Positions 38,779 through 48,100 of a DNA stretch of 64,000 bases are shown piece after piece. The notes under the pieces were generated by a model, which saw only the letters and a list, made by a program, of their open reading frames with translations, made no database searches and had not been told where the DNA came from. Origin of the DNA: Yamadazyma tenuis. Taxonomy: Eukaryota > Ascomycota > Pichiomycetes > Serinales > Debaryomycetaceae. Numbering within the stretch: the stretch's first letter is position 1; each line of letters opens with the position of its first letter. The position numbers and the translations under genes are program-made. Location: positions 868,001-932,000 of the forward strand of contig NC_089465.1 in NCBI RefSeq assembly GCF_029203305.1, written 5' to 3'.

Positions 38779-38821
38779 CAAATCATTTAGTTCACCAGGT
38801 TTAAGGTGAAGTGTATGTTAG

Positions 38822-41365
38822 ATGTTCAAGTCGGTTTTTAAATCAGGTATAAGGGCCACTTATGACGTCCTGAGTAATGCCTCATTTGTTAACGAGCCAT
38901 GGCATATTTATACGGCAAAGCATAACACCACGGGGAAGTTGGCATCGGTGTTTATATTTGACAAGGCTAAGTTTGAGTCTGTAATTCACCAATTATGTTC
39001 AAGGATTTCCAACACAAAGAACCCCAAAGTCATTATAAACGAGTGCTATGAGCTCATCAAGTATGAAGTGGGGCAAATGGCGAAGTTGAAACATCCCCAG
39101 ATCTTAACAATCTATGAAGTGTTGGAGGAAACGAAGCTGAAGTTCCTATTTGTAACGGAATCGGTGACAGACAATTTGATGACTGTGGATTTTGAAAAAC
39201 TAGACGAGTTGAGTATACAAAAGGGTCTTTTGGAAGTGTGTAAAGGTATTCAATTTTTACACAATTATTGTTCCATTGTTCATATGAACTTGCAACCTTC
39301 TTCAGTTTTCATAAATCAACAAGGTGACTGGAAATTGACTGGATTCAGGTTCTTGCAAAATCTTAATGAAATATCTCCACAAGAGCGGGAAAGCTTTTTC
39401 CTTATGAACAATACATCTTCCGTCCCATTTATGAACTTGAACATGAACTTTGTTGCTCCAGAATTAGTTATCGATCGTCAACTGAAATTAGATTTTGGTA
39501 ATGATATTTGGTCATTGGGCTGCTTAATTTACTATATATATAATAAGGGGGAATATTTGCTCAACTGCTTTGATCAAAACAGCATAAGTGATTTCAAAGG
39601 TGAATTTAGAAAGTTTGAAACCAAGTTCTATAACCATAGAGTTTCTGATTTGAAATATGTGTTGAAAGATATTCCGGACCAACTATATGGCACATTTCCT
39701 TCCATTCTTGCAAGATATCCAAGCGATAGAATTAACATAGATCAGTTTATTGATTCGGATTATTTCAATGGAAGCCTCATCAAAGTCATGTGGTTTGTCG
39801 ATGAGTTTTCAACCAAAAGTGTGGAAGATAGGCTTATTTTCTTAAGAGGGTTGCTAGAGGTTAAAGATGGTAAAATCTTTTTGGCCCAATTTCCACAAAA
39901 CTTCAAGACCAACAAATTGTTGCCATTATTAATTGAATTTTTAAGGACCGAATTGAGAGTTACTCTTTCAAAAGATGAAGAATTGTCAAATAATAGAATA
40001 GAGACTGTTTGTGGTGCATTGGAAATCGTATTGCAAATCGGTGCTGGTCTCTCTCAATTAACTTTCCATGATAGGATATTCGAGCAGCTATTCATGGCAG
40101 ATACAAAGGGAAGGAGAAGGGAGAGAGTAGACTATTTTGATAAGTTAATTAGCTTTTCGGTTAAAGTAAGATTGGTATTGATAACCAATTTAGAGATTCT
40201 CGTGGAAAAGTTAAATACCAAGGACTTGACTGACTTGATCAAGAAGTCTTGCTCATTAATTTTAACTTTACCTTCCAATGAACAGCACTTTAAGGCTGAA
40301 CAAATCCAAGCCCAGGATATATTTCTAAGCAAAACTGTTTTATTCATTGATAAGTTTGATTTTGCATACATTAAGAATACGTTCTTCCCATTAATTTGTC
40401 AAGTGTTCAAGACTACAAGTATTCTATCCACAAAGTTGGCGACTGTCGCCGTATTTGAGAACGTAGTCGATAACAATATTATCGATAAAATTATTGTTAC
40501 TGAACAGCTTCTACCAATTTTCCAAAACATTAAAAGTAGGGACAAAAGAATTGTAAGCACAGTTTTGAAATTTTTCTATAAGTTGACTGCAAATGATCAT
40601 ATTCTGCTTGACTTAGATACAGTGGTGGAGTCCGTATTACTGGTTTGTACGAAGTTGGTATTTGGTTGCAACGAGTGCACGCAATTGGAATTCAAACTGT
40701 ACATTAAGCAGCTTAATGATATCCAAAGCATTTTGGTGAAAAGGAAGTTGTCCGATTTGCCTACCAGAGACCCAGGCAAGAGCTCGTTGCAGAAGGATCC
40801 CGCCTCGAACTTTGAATCTTTGATTAATACCCAACCCATCAACAATAATAATATGGATAAGAAGGTTACAGGCCCACAAACCCCTGTTATGACTCCAAGC
40901 AGAGGACTTCGCCAAAGTACCAGTCCTAAAAATGTGGGTTCATTCTCTCATACTCCACCGATTCAACCAATGAACAAGAAACCTGCCCAACATCACATTC
41001 AACCCTTGCATTTGAAGAGTGAACCACACAAGAAATCTAATTTAAACTTTGGTGCAACATCTACAACTCCTGACAATAAACCTACTAGATTACTCCATAC
41101 TCTCGAAGGGACATTTGACAAAGACGAGTTTCTGGATTTCCAGTCTGCAACTCCAACTCCTAGTTCACAAACCTCGAGCAGAATCTCAACTCCTCCAACA
41201 AATATTTCAGGCTCCAACATGAATTCATTGGTTCCAAAACAACCTCCAGGATTTAACAGCAGTGTTTTAACACCCACAGCCAATAACAGATCAAGTTATA
41301 ACATGGGCATAAAACCTCAGCCACATCAGCTGCAAAATAACGATAGCCTTTTAGATCTTATATGA
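38822..41365 (+). CDS. SCY1: Scy1-like pseudokinase (SCYL2 type)
   Basis: 847-residue homologue of S. cerevisiae Scy1 (804), a pseudokinase of the SCY1-like family linked to clathrin-coated membranes and endosome/TGN traffic. The kinase-like domain spans residues 1 to about 320. The catalytic loop reads VHMNLQPSSVFIN instead of HRDLKPEN, and the DFG position is occupied by TGF, so phosphotransfer is unlikely. A helical HEAT-like region follows (about 330-620), then a disordered Pro/Ser/Asn-rich tail ending in SLLDLI, which resembles a clathrin-box-type motif (inference). A CTG at ETK-x-KFLFVTE is at a variable, polar site. Confidence 0.9.
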   Translation: MFKSVFKSGIRATYDVLSNASFVNEPWHIYTAKHNTTGKLASVFIFDKAKFESVIHQLCSRISNTKNPKVIINECYELIKYEVGQMAKLKHPQILTIYEVLEETKLKFLFVTESVTDNLMTVDFEKLDELSIQKGLLEVCKGIQFLHNYCSIVHMNLQPSSVFINQQGDWKLTGFRFLQNLNEISPQERESFFLMNNTSSVPFMNLNMNFVAPELVIDRQLKLDFGNDIWSLGCLIYYIYNKGEYLLNCFDQNSISDFKGEFRKFETKFYNHRVSDLKYVLKDIPDQLYGTFPSILARYPSDRINIDQFIDSDYFNGSLIKVMWFVDEFSTKSVEDRLIFLRGLLEVKDGKIFLAQFPQNFKTNKLLPLLIEFLRTELRVTLSKDEELSNNRIETVCGALEIVLQIGAGLSQLTFHDRIFEQLFMADTKGRRRERVDYFDKLISFSVKVRLVLITNLEILVEKLNTKDLTDLIKKSCSLILTLPSNEQHFKAEQIQAQDIFLSKTVLFIDKFDFAYIKNTFFPLICQVFKTTSILSTKLATVAVFENVVDNNIIDKIIVTEQLLPIFQNIKSRDKRIVSTVLKFFYKLTANDHILLDLDTVVESVLLVCTKLVFGCNECTQLEFKLYIKQLNDIQSILVKRKLSDLPTRDPGKSSLQKDPASNFESLINTQPINNNNMDKKVTGPQTPVMTPSRGLRQSTSPKNVGSFSHTPPIQPMNKKPAQHHIQPLHLKSEPHKKSNLNFGATSTTPDNKPTRLLHTLEGTFDKDEFLDFQSATPTPSSQTSSRISTPPTNISGSNMNSLVPKQPPGFNSSVLTPTANNRSSYNMGIKPQPHQLQNNDSLLDLI

Positions 41366-41397
41366 TTACAATATATATCACCCAATTACCTACAAAG

Positions 41398-43557
41398 TTA
41401 TACTTGATCCACTTTTTGGCTGATCTTCTCTTTGCCTACACTCAGAGATTCATCAGGACTTTCTTCTATTGTCTGACCTTCAAGAGATTTGACAAAGTAA
41501 ATATCTCCAAGTGGTTTCTCTTCAGTCTTCTTGAGAACAACAATGTCGAACAACCGTTTAAGTGATTGTCTACCATCCCAGAGGGGCAATAATATAATGG
41601 TGATAGCAGCAAAGAATCCCCAAAGAAACATAACGACAATCCAACCCCTGAAGAAGCTTTTGCTGAAGACGTATTTGGATCCATACAATGGTAATGGAAA
41701 AAGGATAAGGAAGAACAAAACGAACAAAATAGTTAAGCCAAATCCGATCTTGCTTTGTCTGTTTAATTCTTTATCCAATCTATTCCTTTCATCCAAAATT
41801 GCCTTTGTTGCTTCGTCTTGACTCAAAATATTGGTCAATCCATGTTCCTTGTTGAAATCACTGTTATCATCTTGCTTGATGTCTAACCAGATATCCCAGT
41901 CAAAATCAGCTGGCTTAATAAGGGTGAAAAGGGGAATAAGGAGAAATGGAACACCGATTGCCATTGTGTTACCAGCAGCCAAAGCTTCATTGGTGGATAA
42001 AGTAGACAATGAAACATATCCAGATTGGGAAACAGTGTATCCCATCCAGACAGCCACGGAGATTAAGGTTGAAAGGATGGTACCAGCCATATAAGCAAAG
42101 CCCGAAACTTTTTTCCAGAATAACGTGAAGATGATTGCTCCTACATTAACATTGACAATGATACCCGAGGCAGTGGTAATAAAGGAAACATCAAAACCAG
42201 CATGAGACAATCCAATACCAAGGGCCACCGTAACAATCCCGAATACAATTACACAAGAATGGGACACCAAAATCAATTTTTTACCTTTGGCTTTAGGATC
42301 AAAATAAGCCTTGTAAACATCATGGGTCATCATGGCAGAAAGGGCAATTGTTTCAGATGAGAAAGCGGCTGTGACAGCCATAAATACCATTGTTAATACC
42401 ATTGCAACACCGGATTTTCCCATCAACGCTTCAGCTGCAAAAGGTAATACAAGACCAGCGCTAATTTGGTCTGCCGTCATTAATTCTGGATAAGTTGGGA
42501 AAGACGGGTGGGTTTCCAAACCAGCAGCAAGCAAACCCATTGTGGTAGAAAGACAGAAGGGAACTAAAATTTAATTGTTAGTAAAAGTCACCAAAAAAAA
42601 GGTATTTGCAGCAAAAGCCACATTTTGCGGACGCACATGCGTCGTTCAATACATACGTGCAAACCAACATAAACCACCCAACACATAACCCGAAATCAAG
42701 GTTTTGTGGTCAGCAGCAATAGCTTTCTGAAACAATTGAGAGTCAACGGCAGCAGCCCATCCAGCCCCGAAAAGAACTAAACCAAATAATCCACCTTGGA
42801 CCGAATTGAATGTCAATAAGGAACCATCCATATTACCAGCAATTGGTCTTCTTGCACTGGTTTCTACAAGCATTTCCCAAAGGGCACCTGGGGATCCAAC
42901 AATAGGATTAGTGGCATAACAGTTGAACATAAATGTCAACAAAATAGCATAGATAATCACCGTGTGGGTCCAATCAGTTAAGAAGGTGGCTTTAATTCCT
43001 CCCAATAAAGTATAAATAATAACTCCAATGGGGAACAAAACAATAGAAGCATCTCTGTTGACACCGGTAATGGCTTCAAAGACAGAAGAACCATTGATCA
43101 ACAAATTTGTGGTGTAACAAACCATTTGAATAATCGAATAGATGATTGAAACGATATGGGTTGCGGGCCCGTATCTAGTTCTAACAATCTCTTGATAAGT
43201 ATGACAAGAAGGGGCTTTTTTCTTCATTTCCAAAGCCATTGTCGAGAAGATAATGATTTGAACACAGGCACCTGCTCCATACCAATAAGCAGAAGAAACC
43301 CCATTACTATATGCCGAGGTACACGACAAAAGTAAAGTACTACCAATTGTCCATGAAGAAACCACCGCACTGGCCACCAAACCAGATTTGATACTTCTTT
43401 TTGCTGTCATAAGCATTTCTGAATCTTGCATTTCATTCATATACTTAGATAAGATTTTGGTAATACCCACCATGATTATAGCGAAGGCAAAACCAACCCC
43501 TACAATCATACCATAACCAACGCTAATTCCAAACACTTGTCCGTTTGCAGATGTCAT
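41398..43557 (-). CDS. DUR3: Dur3-type urea/polyamine permease family (SSS), two exons
   Basis: 688-residue sodium:solute symporter-family protein related to fungal Dur3, which takes up urea (and polyamines) at the plasma membrane. Exon 1 is 43557-42657 and exon 2 is 42563-41398. Unspliced, the frame stops right after GGLCWFA. Spliced, it reads GGLCWFALPFCLSTTMGL, restoring the family sequence. Seen: GYGMIVGVGFAFAI; the SGLVASAVVSSWTIGSTLL-type second helix; LLGGIKATFLTDWTHT; then DQISAGLVLPFAAEALMGKSG; and about 14 hydrophobic segments in all. Several GATA sites upstream suggest nitrogen control. It sits next to the LamB/LamA pair, so its substrate may not be urea. Confidence 0.88.
42564..42656 (-). 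other. DUR3: Spliceosomal intron in the DUR3-type gene
   Basis: 93-nt intron on the minus strand: donor GTATGT (42656-42651), branch site TACTAAC, acceptor TTTTAG ending at 42564. Splicing joins GCA-C to TT-CCC, making a CTT codon and keeping the frame. Confidence 0.9.
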
Positions 43558-43961
43558 TTTCGTTTTGATATATTCTAGCAATCTCTAAAACAATTCCAGC
43601 GTTTCATCCATCATTTATAAGATACCATATCTGTTATCAGGTTAGCGCCAGTGTAAAAGGCTGAAAACAATAAAAACATAAAAGTAAAAATAGCTTTATC
43701 AGCAGGACCGTTTCAAACCAAGATAAACTACCCGCTAACAGATAGAGACCAATTCCGTAAGCGACAGTGTAAGCTGAGGAATTAATATGCAAATATACAC
43801 AGGCCTGTATCTGAGATCCGGCAGTTGCCCGATGGGGCCTGAGGCAACTAACCGCTAATAAAGTGGAAGCCTTCCACTACATGATGGATACTGAAAAGAG
43901 AAGGATAGTGAGCAGATATTTGTATACTCCATGTTATTGGTCGATTTCATATATACTTGTT
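43558..43961. promoter_or_regulatory. DUR3: DUR3 promoter region with GATA sites
   Basis: 404 bp between the LamB-type stop and the DUR3-type start. GATAA cores lie at 43634-43638 and 43696-43700 (minus strand, read as TTATC) and 43722-43726 (plus strand), plus GATAG at 43741. Such clusters are typical of nitrogen-catabolite-regulated promoters bound by Gln3/Gat1-type factors. Confidence 0.5.
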
Positions 43962-44804
43962 TTACTTGAGCCCATACAATTGGTTGATTTCATCAACCGC
44001 CTCCCTGGTCTTGATAACATTTTCCAAAGCCGTGGGCATATCGCTGTGTAAACAAAATGAGATCGGAGCACCTCCGAAGCCGAGATTCATTTCTTCGCCA
44101 TCCACGTTAGTAATTTGATCCACCATTCCTGCCTTTTTCACGCACTCGTAAATCCTCTCTGGAGTTCTAAGAGACTTTGGCCCCGCCTGGATCTTCACTA
44201 AATACCCTTCGGGAGAGATATGTAAATCCGGGTAGACCTCATGGATAAGCTGTTGACCCGCCTTTGCTGCAACCTCTTGATAATCGGCACTTTTACCGGC
44301 CACCAATGGGACACCAAAAACCTTGGCTGCTCTAATCACGGCGGCTTTCACGCCAGCATCTCTTTCGGTATAAAAATATAATTCTCCGTGCGGCTTGATA
44401 TGAGAGAGCTCAACTCCTTCACTATCACACATGGCCTTCAATGCACCAACTTGGTACAAAACCATAGTGTACACATCGTCTGGAGCAATGGCCCAAGATC
44501 TCCTACCAAATCCCTGTTTGTCAGGAAGTCCTGGATGGGCCCCCACCGCGACGCCATACTTTTTGGCGAGCTTAATGGTCTTTAACATTATCAGCGGGTC
44601 TGAGGCATGCCCCCCACAGGCGATGTTGGCCCTATCAATTAGCGGCATAATATCTTCGTCTGGGCCCATTTTCCAAGGCCCGAATCCTTCTCCCATATCA
44701 CAATTGATTTCATACTTGGGAAGAAGTTTCTTATTAGATGGGGCTGGGCCACTTAAGTTGATAGGCGTAAGTGCATTGGGTGCTTTTGTATATGTGTCGG
44801 TCAT
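43962..44804 (-). CDS. LamB/YcsF family protein (5-oxoprolinase subunit A / lactam utilisation)
   Basis: 280-residue LamB/YcsF protein. The bacterial orthologue PxpA works with PxpB and PxpC to open 5-oxoproline to glutamate using ATP. The family is named after lamB of Aspergillus nidulans, needed for 2-pyrrolidinone use. Signatures seen: [56 protein letters not shown]; and [11 protein letters not shown]. The C-terminal [12 protein letters not shown] is the usual family H-x-D ending. It starts at the ATG at 44804, since the frame upstream has no ATG. It is divergent from the biotin carboxylase-KipA-KipI fusion and precedes the DUR3-type permease on the same strand. Confidence 0.93.
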   Translation of the reverse strand: [280 protein letters not shown]

Positions 44805-45174
44805 GTTTATATTGGTAAAGTGAATTAGTTGAACTTTTAACAATCAGAGATCGGGACAGAATTTATGGGGCCCCGAAGAGCGATACTTTGAGATTCCGTA
44901 GCCGTTAGCTTACTAAAACTGCAAATGCCGATGCGATAAGACTATCAAAGCGGGTATCCCAAACGGGCAAACACGGGCTTACACGGGGAACCACACAGTA
45001 TTCCCCCACCCCCATATGATATGTTTTGTTAGACTGATAACAGCGGGAGCGGGCTCCATTTTGGGAAAACGATTAGCGGATTCAGATACCGCTTTATCTA
45101 TTTGCAATTGGGCCTCCGTTTTTGAAACTACTTGAAAATTGACAATCGTCAAACATTCATTACTTTTGAACAAT
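44805..45174. promoter_or_regulatory. 370-bp shared promoter of the LamB-type and carboxylase fusion genes
   Basis: Contains GATAAG (44935-44940), GATAAC (45037-45042) and TTATC (45094-45098) as GATA-factor sites. CGGG occurs four times on one strand at 44951, 44964, 44974 and 44984. A perfect palindrome, AGCGG-N9-CCGCT, lies at 45075-45093 with spacer ATTCAGATA. CGG/CCG pairs at fixed spacing are the usual targets of Zn2Cys6 activators. The palindrome is about 80 bp from the start at 45175. Confidence 0.55.
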
Positions 45175-48100
45175 ATGAGCCAATTCACCAAAATCAAGAA
45201 AGTTCTTGTTGCAAACAGAGGAGAGATTGCTTGCAGAATTATAAGAAGCTGCAAGGAAAATGGCTTATACACAATCGGAATTTATTCCACTGAAGATTGT
45301 GATGCCATGCATGTGGTTCAGTCAGATGAATCACATTTATTACCTGGAGTAGGTGCTAATGCATATATCAACATCGAGGAAATCGTCAAAATTGCAATTG
45401 ACTGCAAAGCTGATGTTGTGGTTCCTGGTTATGGGTTCTTATCGGAAAATAGTGCATTCGCTGACGCATTAGAAAATGCAGGCATTATTTTTGCAGGTCC
45501 ATCAGTAGAATCTGTTGAAACTTTCGGTTTAAAACACAGTGCCAGAGTTTTGGCCGAAAAGAACCATGTTCCGGTGGTTCCTGGATCCAACTTGATTGAA
45601 AGCGACGAAGAAGCGGTTTCTCGTGCCCGGGAAATTGGTTATCCAATCATGATCAAGTCTACTGCTGGTGGGGGAGGTATGGGATTGAAAGTTGCCTATA
45701 ATGAAAATGAATTAATTGATTCATTCAATGAAGTAGTCTCCAGAGGTCAAACCTTGTTCAAGAACCTGGGGGCCTTTTTAGAGAAATATGTTGAAGCTGG
45801 AAGACATATTGAGGTGCAAATATTTGGAAATGGTAAAGGTGGTGTTGTTGCCTTTGGCGAAAGAGAGTGCTCAATTCAAAGGCGGCACCAGAAGGTTATT
45901 GAAGAAGCCCCCAGTCCTTTTGTGGTGATGCCGACTTATAATCATAAGGATTTGAGAACAAAGTTGAGCAGATGTGCCATTCAATTGGCTTCTTCAATCA
46001 ACTACAAATCCGCTGGTACTGTGGAATTCTTGGTTGATGATGAAACGGGCGAATTCTACTTTTTAGAAATGAACACCAGATTGCAGGTAGAACACGGAAT
46101 CACTGAATTGATCTATAATGTGGACTTGATGAAGTTGATGCTCTTACAAGCAGAATATGAAGCCAAAGGTGAAGTGGGAATTCCATTAGATGTTTTGAAG
46201 AGCGAAGGATCGTACGAGGTAGACAACGACAACATCGCAATTCCAAGCGGGCATGCGATTGAAGTCAGGGTATATGCAGAGAACCCAATCAAGAACTTTC
46301 AACCTTCTCCTGGAATATTACACTTGGTTGAGTATCCTGAAACTGCACTCATTCCCGGCTGCAAATTGCGCATTGATCATTGGGTTTCTACTGGCTCTAA
46401 GATTTCGCCATATTTTGATCCATTGATTGCTAAAATAATGGTATGGGGACCCGATAGGCAAAAGGCCACTAAGGGAATGATTGAGGTTTTGGAAAACACA
46501 AAGATTTACGGGCCTACTAACAACATTGACTACTTGACTGAGATTTTGAAATCAGAAGCCTATCAGTCTGGAAACACTTTGACTTCCTTTTTGAATACTA
46601 CTTTCAAATTTGAGCCAAGTTTGATCGAATTTGTAAAACTGGGAGCGTATACTACAATTCAAGATTTACCAGGAAGAGAAGCATGTAGTGCTGGTGTTCC
46701 TTTAAGTGGTCCTGCTGATCCTTTATCATTTCAAATTGCTAATTTGTTAGTTGGCAATAAGATGGAAGAAGCTGGATTGGAGATTTCTCTGAAGGGCCCT
46801 TATATTAAGTTCCATGCTCCTGCGGTAATTGCATTGGCTGGGTCTCATTTTAAATTCAAAGTGAATGGTAAAGCAGCTCCAATGTTTGCAGCAATTGAGG
46901 TTCCTGCGAATTCGATTGTGAAGATTGGCGATGCTATTGGAAACGGACAAAGATCTTATTTGGCCATTCAAGGTGGTCTACCTGATGTTGCCGAGTACTT
47001 GGGATCCAAGTCTTGCACACCAACATTGAATTATGGGGGACACCAAGGAAGAGTGATTATGGCTGGTGACTGCATCGGAGTGGTAAAACGTTCACCAATA
47101 AAGGAATTGAAGTTTGGACCTCAAATTCCTACTTCAAGTCTTCCAGATGTTGAAAGCTATGATGAAGATTCTATATGGACTATTCGATGTGTTGGAGGTC
47201 CTCATGATACACCTGGTATTTGTGATAGGCAGAAGTTAGACAAGTTCTATAACACTATATACTCAGTGAACTTGAACTCCAATAGAGGATGTACAAGGTT
47301 GGATGGACAAGCGGATGTATTTTCAAGACCGGATGGAAGAGATGGTGGTACCCATCCTAGTAACATCCTTGAATACCCTTATCCCACCTGTGGTATTAGT
47401 GTTGTTGGAAGTATGATGGCCTTATTTGGTGTTGATGGTGGTACATTATCTGGATTTGTATGCATTTCTGTTCCAATAAAGAGTGAATGGTGGAAGTCAG
47501 GACAAGCCAAGGTGTCTAGCAAAATCCAATTCAAGCTTATTAGTTATTCTGACGCAATAAAGTTGAACAATAAGAGAGAAGCGTACTTGGAAGAGTTGTC
47601 GTCAGCAATTAGAAGAGGATCCAACTACCCAAGTTTTGATGATGACTTGGAAGAGTATGAAACTGATGACTCAAAATTACACAATACTATATTGTATCAC
47701 CGGGAGAAAACAAGTAAATTACCTGAATTGAGCATCAGACAAGCTGGAGAAAAGTTAGTTGTGGTTGACTTTGGAATCGAAGAGTTTACTTTGGTCAACA
47801 ACGGGAGATATAAGCAGTTGGAGACCAATATCCATGCCTATGATAAATCGAGCGATTTTTCCAAGGCTCTTATTAGAACCGAGATTACAACCGGTGCGAT
47901 TGGAGTCTTATTTGAAACAAATAAGATTTCTAGAAAAGAGTTGTTGGAGATTATTATCAAGCTTGAAGCTGCCATTCCTCCCACATCCGAGTTGAAGCTT
48001 AAGAGCACCTTGTATAAATTGCCAATTTGCTTTGACCACAGTGCTTTAAAGCATTGTATTGACAGGTACATCCACTCCCAAAGACCTTATGCTCCATACT

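Noticed and set aside
41398..43557. Frameshifted or pseudogenised DUR3-type gene
   Set aside because: Canonical donor, branch and acceptor sites restore the frame and the family sequence, so the gap is an intron.
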